Shown: positions 1 through 6,802 of the stretch, in pieces
How positions within the stretch are numbered: the stretch's first letter is position 1
Layout: every line of letters starts with the position of its first letter
NCBI GenBank assembly: GCA_015231995.1
Contig: JADGAO010000136.1
Location: 1-8,918 of the forward strand
Reading direction: 5' to 3'
From: Nitrospinota bacterium
GTDB taxonomy: Bacteria; Nitrospinota_A; UBA7883; JACRLM01
DNA: 8,918 bases
Position numbers and translations under genes: made by a program
Notes under the pieces: generated by a model
The model's input: only the letters and a program-made list of their open reading frames with translations
What the model was told of the DNA's origin: nothing
Database searches by the model: none

Positions 1-99
1 GGTCAAGTTCTCGCCTGTTTTTAGCCCCTGAAAATTCTCTAATGGAAAATCCGGGTTTAAGGCAAACAGCCTCCTGCCAAATTCTTATGTTGATGTGTG

Positions 100-127
100 T
101 TGCCAGATTTAGGAGTCTGGGTAATAT
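100..127 (+). promoter_or_regulatory. Candidate sigma70 promoter upstream of the kinase
   Basis: TTGCCA at 100-105 matches five of six bases of the -35 consensus. TAATAT at 122-127 is a four-of-six -10 element, and the spacer is 16 nt. The surroundings are AT-rich, and transcription would start near 134, ahead of both the small receiver-like frame and the kinase gene. An 8-bp palindrome, AACCGGTT (152-159), follows in the leader and could be an operator or chance. This is a consensus match by eye only. Confidence 0.33.
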
Positions 128-132
128 GCTAG

Positions 133-303
133 AATAAATATCGTCGGTTGAAACCGGTTCTTGATACTGGGGCGGTGAAAACTATTCTTAAGCCAATAGA
201 CAGCGACAAGCTTCTGGAAACCTTTCGGGACGCTCTGAAAGATCGCGGCGTCTTTAAGTATGGCCGCCCCCTCCGGGTTGCCCCCACCTATCGCAAGGAC
301 TGA
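133..303 (+). pseudogene. Receiver-domain (response regulator) C-terminal fragment
   Basis: The frame is open from just after a TAG at 130-132 to a TGA at 301-303. It has no ATG; GTG at 175 or TTG at 148 are the only plausible starts, and neither has a good ribosome binding site. The translation contains TGAVKTILKPIDSDKLLE followed by TFRDALKDRG. This resembles the end of a CheY-like receiver domain: strand beta5, the conserved Lys-Pro pair and helix alpha5. The phospho-acceptor Asp and the rest of the domain are absent, and the sequence upstream of 130 has stops and no receiver-like translation. The stop lies 2 nt before the kinase ATG, and the kinase ribosome binding site sits inside this frame. 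The best reading is a decayed or recombined remnant of a response regulator once adjacent to the kinase. The alternative is a 42-codon peptide (175-303) translationally coupled to the kinase. Homology is judged by motif only. Confidence 0.38.
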
Positions 304-305
304 TT

Positions 306-2213
306 ATGCAGATCGCGCAGACATCAATGCCTTCGAAAAGTGGGCCAGCAGATTCCTTTTCCCAGCAATTGGTTGGTTATGTCTGGGCGCTGGTGATTTT
401 CTGGACATTTCTTTCAATGGCCGCTCTCACATGGAGTTACATAAGCGAAAGGCGTTTTATAAGAGAGCTTGTGGAAGACAAGCTTCGTAGCCACATAACT
501 CTGAACTTAGCCTTGCGCAGATGGATAACCACACATGGTGGAGTCTATGTTCCTGTAACCGAAGAAACTCCGCCGAATCCTTATCTTTCCCATATTCAGG
601 ACAGAGATATAACCACAAGCTCCGGCAAACATCTCACCCTTATGAACCCTGCTTACGCCATGCGTCAGTTAGGTAAGGTGTTTTCGGACGAGGTTGGCAT
701 AGCCGGGCATCTTACAAGCCTCAAGCCACTACGGCCCGAAAACATGCCTGACGAGTGGGAGCGCAAGGCTCTGGAGTCGTTTGAACATGGCGACAAGGAG
801 ACCCTGGAATATACGAAGAAAGATGGCGTCGCGTATTTGCGGCTGATGATGCCATTCGTCACGGAAAAAGGGTGCCTGAAATGTCATGCGCATCAAGGCT
901 ACAAGGAAGGAGATATTCGTGGTGGGCTAAGTGTGTCCGTCCCTCTGAAAGAATATGAGAGGAAAGAACGTAAACATCTTCCAATAATGATATTTTCGTA
1001 TACCTCGATTTGGATCGTTGGTTTAGGAATTATCGCTTTTGGCTTCAGGAAATTGCGGCACCAGATAACCAGGCGGGTTGAATCCGAATACGCCATGATG
1101 AGGCTTGGCGTGGCCGTCAACAGCGCGGCAGATGGGGTCGTCATTACCGATGCCAATGGCGTCATCGAATATATCAATCCCGCCTACGAAGAGATAACCG
1201 GATACCGCGTAGCGGAATTACGAGGTCTTACTTCCCGCGTTTTGAAGAGCGGTCGGCATGACCGCTATTTCTACGAAGGGCTTTGGAAGACCATAAAGGC
1301 GGGGCGGGTGTGGCGTGGGCATATCATCAACAGGAAAAAAGACGGTTCTCTTTACGAGGAGAACATGACCATTTCCCCCATCACGGACGCTGGCGGGAAT
1401 ATTGTGAATTTCGTCTGCGTAAAACACGACATCACCAGCGAAATGGCCCTGCAAAAGGCGCGTGACTACTTTACATCCATTTCCTCGCACGAACTGCGCA
1501 CACCGCTTGTGAAGTTGCAAATAGTGAAAATTATTCTCGATCAGCTTGCTACAGGCGCTACCGTGGATCCAAAGATAGAGACGGCCCGTGACGCGCTACT
1601 CGAATCGTTAGCGTCGTTCGACCGGATCGTCAATGCCTCCTCCATTATTTCGGACATCACCCATACCGGAGCCGAAAGGTCGTTTGTCCGGGATATCATC
1701 TACAATGATGTCATGGTAGCGGTGGAAAACGCGCGTGGAAATATCGGCAAGGCGAGCCGGAACGTGGAGATTCAAACCGATATGTCAGAGCTTCCACCTC
1801 AAACACTGCTACTTGGAAACCATCTCATGATCCGGCAGGCGGTGGACGAGGCGCTTTCCAACGCCATCAAGTTCACCCCAAACGGCAAAACCATTTATGT
1901 GCGTGTCAGTCTGCGCGATGGCGTTGTCAATATTGAAGTGGCCGACGAGGGGGAGGGCATCCCACCCAATAAGTTGAAAGATGTGTTTATTCCATACTAT
2001 TCGCTGGAAAATCCGCAATACCACTCGTCTGGCCAATATGAATATCACGGCGGCGGCATGGGGTTGGGGCTTACGCTGGCAAAACTGATTATGGAATATC
2101 ATAACGGTTCCCTCACAATCGGACAACGCGCCGAAGGGACTGGAACTTTGGTTACGTTGGCTTTTCCCACCGGCGATCGAAGAGAGCGAGGAAGAGAGTC
2201 TGAACCGGGATAA
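306..2213 (+). CDS. Haem-c-binding membrane sensor histidine kinase (DUF3365-PAS-HisKA-HATPase)
   Basis: This 635-residue hybrid sensor senses outside the membrane and phosphorylates a response regulator in the cytoplasm. Transmembrane segments lie at about 23-43 and 226-247. Between them is a periplasmic domain of the DUF3365/Tll0287-like type with a CLKCH motif (C190, C193, H194), the classic covalent c-haem attachment site. A PAS domain follows at about 264-377, with no HAMP domain visible. The kinase core starts at about 386: SSHELRTPL holds phospho-acceptor H395, the N-box is near N519 (ALSNAIKF), the G1 box is DEGEGIP at 547-553 and the G2 box is GGGMGLGL at 582-589. All catalytic boxes look intact. 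AAGGA at 295-299 sits 7 nt before the ATG and supports this start. Domains of this type are linked to redox, O2 or NO sensing; the actual signal here is unknown. No intact partner regulator is in the window, and control of the dsr genes downstream is only inferred. Confidence 0.9.
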   Translation: MQIAQTSMPSKSGPADSFSQQLVGYVWALVIFWTFLSMAALTWSYISERRFIRELVEDKLRSHITLNLALRRWITTHGGVYVPVTEETPPNPYLSHIQDRDITTSSGKHLTLMNPAYAMRQLGKVFSDEVGIAGHLTSLKPLRPENMPDEWERKALESFEHGDKETLEYTKKDGVAYLRLMMPFVTEKGCLKCHAHQGYKEGDIRGGLSVSVPLKEYERKERKHLPIMIFSYTSIWIVGLGIIAFGFRKLRHQITRRVESEYAMMRLGVAVNSAADGVVITDANGVIEYINPAYEEITGYRVAELRGLTSRVLKSGRHDRYFYEGLWKTIKAGRVWRGHIINRKKDGSLYEENMTISPITDAGGNIVNFVCVKHDITSEMALQKARDYFTSISSHELRTPLVKLQIVKIILDQLATGATVDPKIETARDALLESLASFDRIVNASSIISDITHTGAERSFVRDIIYNDVMVAVENARGNIGKASRNVEIQTDMSELPPQTLLLGNHLMIRQAVDEALSNAIKFTPNGKTIYVRVSLRDGVVNIEVADEGEGIPPNKLKDVFIPYYSLENPQYHSSGQYEYHGGGMGLGLTLAKLIMEYHNGSLTIGQRAEGTGTLVTLAFPTGDRRERGRESEPG

Positions 2214-2555
2214 GAAGAGGGTGGATTTTACCATAGGCTGAAAGGCTTTGTTTATCAAAGTGTCTTAAAATTAGGAGTCCGAGGTGAAGAACACCTCGGA
2301 CAGCGACTAGGGTGTTATGCAAAACTAACCTTGAATTTGGAATCAGTGTTTATTTTTCCGTTACCCATATACCATTACAAATTCTGAAAAAAAGAGCCTT
2401 GCCAGAAAAAACGAGAGCTTTTTGGAATCCATCCAGATACGGCGGCATCTAGACTAAACACATCGCGGGAATGGCCCAGTGGCTTTAAGCGTTTTCGCAG
2501 GGAAAAGACGCTCAAGCCTGGATTTGTTAATTTACCAGGGATAAGGATTTGAAAA
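2214..2555 (+). other. 342-nt gap and dsrA leader with hairpins
   Basis: No gene is supported here. Besides the perfect stem-loop at 2277-2301, there is a small hairpin CTTTG-tttat-CAAAG (2246-2260). Near dsrA there are two more. One is imperfect at 2483-2516: AGCG pairs with CGCT and TTTTC with GAAAA, with a 2-nt bulge. The other is CCTGG/CCAGG (2517-2521 with 2535-2539), ending just before the dsrA ribosome binding site AAGGA (2543-2547). The centre (about 2311-2400) is AT-rich and would suit a promoter. I found no convincing -35/-10 pair; CATATA at 2366-2371 has no partner at normal spacing. No tRNA or known riboswitch is recognisable. Confidence 0.5.
2277..2301 (+). terminator. Perfect 10-bp stem-loop after the kinase gene
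   Basis: GTCCGAGGTG (2277-2286) and CACCTCGGAC (2292-2301) pair without mismatch around the 5-nt loop aagaa. It lies 64 nt past the kinase stop and about 255 nt before dsrA. The stem is strong enough for a terminator, but no T-run follows on the + strand (AGCGACTAGG comes next), and on the - strand only a weak TTTT appears several bases later. It may be a Rho-assisted terminator, an mRNA-stabilising hairpin or an inverted-repeat operator. The structure is certain from the sequence; its function is not. Confidence 0.35.
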
Positions 2556-3839
2556 ATGTCCGACGCCAAAAAGAAACCGGAATCCATCAAGACACCCCTT
2601 TTGGACGAGCTTACGACCGGGCAATGGCCCAGCTTCGTAAGCGATCTTAAAAACCTTTCTCATACCAAGCCCCAGGTAGGCCAGTTACTCGGCCAGCTGG
2701 AGCAATCGTATGAAGACAGGTGGAACTATTGGCAGGGCACTGTCCTTAACGTGGACGGTTACGGCGGCGGGGTCATCGCCAGATATTCGGAGTTGAGCGA
2801 GAGGTTCCCCGACATCGCCCAGTTCCACACCGTCCGCATCATCCCGCCCCCCGGCTGGGTTTACTCGACCAAATCCCTCCGTCAGCTTTGCGACATCTGG
2901 GAAAAGCACGGGGCTGGCATCATGCAACTGCACGGCATGACGGGCGACATCCTGCTCCTTGGCACTGATAACGTAACGACATTCGACGCGGCTGAAGAAC
3001 TGATGGAAGCCGGATGGGATTTGGGAGGCTCCGGCGGGGCCTTACGGACACCGGCCTGTTGCGTTGGGGACGCTTATTGCGAATCATCCTGCTTCGACAC
3101 GATGGGAATCACCAAATACCTCACTGACCGCTTCATAAGCCAGCTTCACCGTCCCGAGTTCCCGTACAAGTACAAGTTCAAAGTCTCCGGTTGCGCCAAC
3201 GACTGCGCCTGTTCCATCCAGCGCTCCGACATGCCGATAATCGGCACATGGAAGGGGCCGATGCAGATAGACCAGAAGGAGGTCGGCAAATTCATCAAGG
3301 AACACGGCGCGGATTATGTCGTCAACAACGTCATCACCCGCTGTCCAACCCAGGCCATCACGTTGAAGGGTAGCAAAGAGATCAAGGTTGACAACGATAA
3401 CTGCGTCCGGTGCATGCACTGCATAAACGTCATGCACAAAGCCCTGCGGCCCGGCAAGCAGAGAGGCGCGACGATATTGGTCGGCGGCAAACGCACGTTG
3501 AAAATCGGCGACACGATGAGTTCGATGATCGTCCCGTTCATGCCTTTGGAGACGGAGGAAGATTGGGAGAAACTGGGAGATCTCGTCGAGAAGATATGGG
3601 AGTTCTGGGGCGAAAACGGGATGGAGCACGAACGGGTCGGCGAGTTTATCGAACGTGTCGGCCTGGCGACATTCCTGGAAGGGATAGGGTTGAAGCCTCT
3701 GCCGGAGATGGTCATCCATCCGCGCACGAATCCATATATCAAGTTCGAGGAGCTTGCGCCGGGCAGGATGGGGGGGGAGCCGCATAAACGGCCTTCCGTG
3801 GTTGATAAAGAAATAGAAACCTTCGAGAAAGCCGAGTAG
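2556..3839 (+). CDS. dsrA: Dissimilatory sulfite reductase alpha subunit DsrA
   Basis: DsrA forms the cytoplasmic alpha2beta2 siroheme sulfite reductase with DsrB, interconverting sulfite and reduced sulfur carried on DsrC. The 427-residue length is normal. The N-terminus has KTPLLDELTTGQWPSF (12-27), typical of DsrA. The four cysteines of the siroheme-coupled [4Fe-4S] cluster are C169 and C175 (CVGDAYC) and C213 and C217 (SGCANDC). An inserted ferredoxin domain follows with C263 (TRCPTQAI) and C283, C286 and C289 (CVRCMHC). The C-terminal part has IVPF (325-328) and the HPRTNPYIKF block (388-397). In the CPN(D/G)C motif the proline is replaced by Ala214, unlike the sequences I remember. C168 and C219 are additional cysteines near the cluster. 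AAGGA (2543-2547) fixes the start. It is the first gene of a tight dsrA-dsrB-dsrL run, with dsrB starting 18 nt after its stop. Confidence 0.97.
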   Translation: MSDAKKKPESIKTPLLDELTTGQWPSFVSDLKNLSHTKPQVGQLLGQLEQSYEDRWNYWQGTVLNVDGYGGGVIARYSELSERFPDIAQFHTVRIIPPPGWVYSTKSLRQLCDIWEKHGAGIMQLHGMTGDILLLGTDNVTTFDAAEELMEAGWDLGGSGGALRTPACCVGDAYCESSCFDTMGITKYLTDRFISQLHRPEFPYKYKFKVSGCANDCACSIQRSDMPIIGTWKGPMQIDQKEVGKFIKEHGADYVVNNVITRCPTQAITLKGSKEIKVDNDNCVRCMHCINVMHKALRPGKQRGATILVGGKRTLKIGDTMSSMIVPFMPLETEEDWEKLGDLVEKIWEFWGENGMEHERVGEFIERVGLATFLEGIGLKPLPEMVIHPRTNPYIKFEELAPGRMGGEPHKRPSVVDKEIETFEKAE

Positions 3840-3844
3840 GCGGT

Positions 3845-3850
3845 GGAGGA
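3845..3850 (+). promoter_or_regulatory. Ribosome binding site fixing the dsrB start
   Basis: GGAGGA lies 7 nt before the ATG at 3858. It overlaps the in-frame GTG at 3843, so a start at that GTG would lose its own ribosome binding site. The ATG is therefore the better start, and the longer frame from 3843 (five extra residues, MEEKK) is unlikely. Confidence 0.8.
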
Positions 3851-3857
3851 GAAAAAG

Positions 3858-4940
3858 ATGAGCGTTCAAGAGGTAAAGAAAAAAGCGCCTAGGGACAACG
3901 GCGCGCCGGATCACAAGCTAAACCTTCATCCGCTGATGCTCAAGAACTACGGCAAGTGGAAGTATTACGAGAAGGTCCGCACGGGCGTGTTAAAACGCGT
4001 CGCAGAGAGCGGCGATGTCCTATACGTCGTCCGCGCAGGATCGCCGCGCACTATGAGCGTTAACGTTATCCGCAAGATTTGCGACATAGCCGACAAATAT
4101 TGCCAGGGGTTTCTCCGGTTTACGAGCAGGGCCAACGTGGAGTTCCTTGTCGGGAACGAGAAAGACGTAAAGCCGCTTATCAAAGCGGTTGAGAAAGAGC
4201 TTGGTTTCCCGGTGGGCGGCACAGGCGCGTCAATTTCCAACATCCTGCACACGCAGGGTTGGTTGCACTGCAACCTTCCCGGCACAGATGCGGCCGGATC
4301 GGTCAAAGCCTTGATGGACGAGCTCTACAAAGACTTCGTCAAGGAAAAACTCCCCAACCGCCTGAAGATATCCACATCATGTTGCTCGATAAACTGCGGG
4401 GGGCAGGCGGACATAGCGATAAACGTCCAGCATCATCATCCGCCAAGGGTAGACGACAAAGGCGTGGGCGTGTGCGAACATCCGAAAGTGGTGGCGATAT
4501 GCCCTGTAGCGGCGATTCGCCCCACGACGGCGGACGGCAGGCCATCGCTGGAAGTGGTTCCGGAAAAATGTATGTATTGCGGCGCGTGCCACGGCCAGTG
4601 TCCGAGCATGGAGATACGCGACGCGAAAACCGACACTCTGTCCATCTGGATAGGGGGTAAAGCCGCCAGCACTCGCAAAGGCCCGTCGTTCATGAAACTT
4701 GCTGTTTGGGGACTGCCCAACAATGCGCCACGCTGGCCGGAAGTGGGAGAGGCTGTGAAGACGATCGTCGAAGCCTACCGCAAAGGCGGGAAGCCTTACG
4801 AGCGGCTGGGTGAATGGGTGGAGCGGATCGGCTGGAAGCGGTTTTTCGAGATTACGGGTTTCCCGTTCACGAAGTACCATATAGACGACTTTAAGAATGC
4901 CCGCGCCACGCTGAACACGTCAACCCACGTCAGGTTGTAG
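3858..4940 (+). CDS. dsrB: Dissimilatory sulfite reductase beta subunit DsrB
   Basis: DsrB is the beta subunit of the siroheme sulfite reductase and carries the catalytically competent siroheme site in studied enzymes. From the ATG it has 360 residues, normal for the family. The siroheme [4Fe-4S] ligands are C138 (HTQGWLHC), C175, C176 and C180 (SCCSINCGGQ). The ferredoxin domain has C215 (AICPVAAI) and C238, C241 and C244 (CMYCGAC), with C248 following. The C-terminus has PRWPEVGEAV, GEWVERIGWKRFF (318-330) and HIDDF, characteristic of DsrB. The CGGQ form after the CC motif and FPVGGTG (117-123) resemble, from memory, the oxidative-type enzyme of Allochromatium; sulfate reducers more often show a longer CGAVHCSDIA form. 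That points to a sulfur-oxidation (reverse) type, but a tree is needed. The stop TAG at 4938-4940 overlaps the dsrL ribosome binding site, which suggests coupled translation. Confidence 0.97.
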   Translation: MSVQEVKKKAPRDNGAPDHKLNLHPLMLKNYGKWKYYEKVRTGVLKRVAESGDVLYVVRAGSPRTMSVNVIRKICDIADKYCQGFLRFTSRANVEFLVGNEKDVKPLIKAVEKELGFPVGGTGASISNILHTQGWLHCNLPGTDAAGSVKALMDELYKDFVKEKLPNRLKISTSCCSINCGGQADIAINVQHHHPPRVDDKGVGVCEHPKVVAICPVAAIRPTTADGRPSLEVVPEKCMYCGACHGQCPSMEIRDAKTDTLSIWIGGKAASTRKGPSFMKLAVWGLPNNAPRWPEVGEAVKTIVEAYRKGGKPYERLGEWVERIGWKRFFEITGFPFTKYHIDDFKNARATLNTSTHVRL

Positions 4941-4953
4941 GAGGAGTACCGCC

Positions 4954-6771
4954 ATGTTCAGCCCGACCGGGATAGACCTGGTGAAATCAGGCCAGCTACG
5001 GCTTAATAAAGCCGTGGCCGAAGAGATCGTCGTCACCTCCGGCTCCAGCTGGAAGTGTCCCACTTATGTCAGGAAGCTTCCGCCGTGCCGGAACGAGTGT
5101 CCTTCCAGTGAGGACATCCGTGGTTATCTCACCAAGGTGGCGCAGGCGGACATGTACGGCATGAAAACCGATGAGGCTTTCGACGAGGCGTGGCGCATTC
5201 TGACGGACAAGAACCCGTTGCCTGCGGTTCATGGAAGGATTTGCCCCCACCCCTGCGAGAAAGGGTGCAACCGCCAGTATAAAGAGGATGGCGCGGTCTC
5301 CATAAATAACTTCGAGCGGTATATCGGCGACCACGGTATCCGCCGGGGTTTGAAGTTCACCAAGCTCACCGACGAAGTGAAAAAGCAGAAAATCGCGATC
5401 ATCGGATCCGGCCCGTCCGGGCTGTCGTGCGCCTATCAGATGGCGCGTCGCGGTTATCCTGTGACGATTTTCGAAGGGTTTGAAAAACCCGGCGGGATGT
5501 TGCGTTACGGTATCCCGTCGTACAGGTTGCCCAAAGACGTGCTGGACGCGGAAATCCAGAACATACTAGACCTTGGCGTCACGCTTCACTGCAACGTGAA
5601 AGTGGGTGAAGACATCCCTTTTGAAAAAATACGCAAGGAATACGACGCCGTATATCTTGCCATCGGCGCCCACAAAGGAGCCGGGCTGGGTGTAGCGAAC
5701 GAGGATAAGGCGGCCAACGTTTTTTCGGCGGCAAGCTATCTTAACCGTGTCAACTCCGGCGCGAAGGTTGATGTGGGGAACAAGGTTCTTGTGGTTGGCG
5801 GCGGCGATTCCGCAATTGACGCGGCTCGCGCCTCCCTTCGCCAGGCCCGCGCCGCAATTCAGGAGAACGCGCAGGATGTTGACTCCGAATCCATGCAGGG
5901 GGCGCTGGACTCCGCCCGCGTAAGCAAGCGGATGGGGTCTGACGACAGCGAGTCAATGATACTTTACCGCAGGACCCGGGAGGAGATGCCCGCCATCGAA
6001 GAGGAGATCGTCCAGGCCGAGAAAGAGGGCGTGAGGATAGAGTATCTGGTGGCTCCCGTGGAAATAGTCATCGAAGAGGGCAGGGCGGTCGCTCTAAAAT
6101 GTATTCGCATGGAATTGGGCGCTCCGGATAAATCCGGTAGAAGAAGCCCGGTTCCTCTCAAAGGCTCGGAGTTCACCGTTCCATGCTCCTCCGTTATAGT
6201 CGCCATCGGCCAGAAACCGGATTTGAAAGGCGAGATGAAAGAACTCGCCGACGAATGGGGTTGGATAAAGATCAAGGCCGACATGCAGACAAAGGCCGCT
6301 GGAGTTTACGCCGGCGGCGACGCGCAGGGGCTTGGAATCTCCACCCGTTCCGTCGGTGACGGGCGCAAAGCCGCCCGCGCGATGGACTCGTTTCTTCGCG
6401 GCAAACCGTATCTGCCTCCGGTGAAAGGGAAGCCGATCAAGCACACGGATATGAGGCTGGACTACTATCCGCCTGCGCCGCGTAACGAGGAGGAGAGTCT
6501 TGAAGTCGAGGATCGCGGTCACACGTTCGTGGAAATCAATAAAGCCATCACGACAGAGCAGGCTGTGGCGGAAGCCAAACGTTGTATGAGTTGCGGTTTG
6601 TGTTTCGCGTGCGACCAGTGCAGGATATTCTGTCCGCGGGAGGCGATTCATAAGGATAAAAAGGCCCCGCAGGGGCTTGTGATGTTCACCGATTACACTA
6701 AGTGCAACGGGTGCCACGTCTGTTACGAAGCTTGTCCGTGCAACTATATCGAGATGGGAATGGGGTTATGA
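4954..6771 (+). CDS. dsrL: DsrL: NAD(P)H-linked iron-sulfur flavoprotein partner of DsrAB
   Basis: This 605-residue protein is related to the small subunit of glutamate synthase (GltD) and to NfnB. In Allochromatium DsrL passes electrons between DsrAB and the NAD(H) pool. The N-terminal iron-sulfur region has C35, C45, C49, C97, C101 and C105. The FAD Rossmann motif is IAIIGSGPSGLSCA (147-160), the NAD(P) motif is VGGGDSAIDAAR (281-292), followed by YRRTREEMPA (338-347), and the second FAD segment is VYAGGDAQG (451-459). The C-terminal ferredoxin has C550, C553, C556, C560 and C584, C587, C590, C594, enough for two [4Fe-4S] clusters, with extra cysteines at 544, 547 and 596. The chain ends 11 residues after the last cluster cysteine, C594. 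A Ser/Gln/Asp-rich stretch at about 297-334 sits between the NAD(P) motif and YRRTREEMPA, where plain GltD proteins are shorter. GGAGGAG (4940-4946), 7 nt before the ATG, fixes the start. A generic GltD-like oxidoreductase is the alternative, but the context strongly favours DsrL. Confidence 0.88.
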   Translation: MFSPTGIDLVKSGQLRLNKAVAEEIVVTSGSSWKCPTYVRKLPPCRNECPSSEDIRGYLTKVAQADMYGMKTDEAFDEAWRILTDKNPLPAVHGRICPHPCEKGCNRQYKEDGAVSINNFERYIGDHGIRRGLKFTKLTDEVKKQKIAIIGSGPSGLSCAYQMARRGYPVTIFEGFEKPGGMLRYGIPSYRLPKDVLDAEIQNILDLGVTLHCNVKVGEDIPFEKIRKEYDAVYLAIGAHKGAGLGVANEDKAANVFSAASYLNRVNSGAKVDVGNKVLVVGGGDSAIDAARASLRQARAAIQENAQDVDSESMQGALDSARVSKRMGSDDSESMILYRRTREEMPAIEEEIVQAEKEGVRIEYLVAPVEIVIEEGRAVALKCIRMELGAPDKSGRRSPVPLKGSEFTVPCSSVIVAIGQKPDLKGEMKELADEWGWIKIKADMQTKAAGVYAGGDAQGLGISTRSVGDGRKAARAMDSFLRGKPYLPPVKGKPIKHTDMRLDYYPPAPRNEEESLEVEDRGHTFVEINKAITTEQAVAEAKRCMSCGLCFACDQCRIFCPREAIHKDKKAPQGLVMFTDYTKCNGCHVCYEACPCNYIEMGMGL

Positions 6772-6802
6772 CGTTGCAGGGAACGGACGCCGTTATCATT
6801 GT

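Noticed and set aside
260..490. 76-codon + strand frame overlapping the kinase start
   Set aside because: It runs in another frame through the N-terminal and first membrane segment of the kinase and has no ribosome binding site or recognisable motif.
2336..2429. Direct repeat TTTGGAATC at 2336-2344 and 2421-2429
   Set aside because: One 9-bp repeat in a 340-nt AT-rich gap is within chance expectation, and nothing around it matches.
3084..3914. Long antisense open frame (276 codons, - strand) across dsrA
   Set aside because: It lies wholly against dsrA, has low-complexity Arg/His/Asp-rich translation with no domain, and its frame mirrors the codon bias of dsrA.
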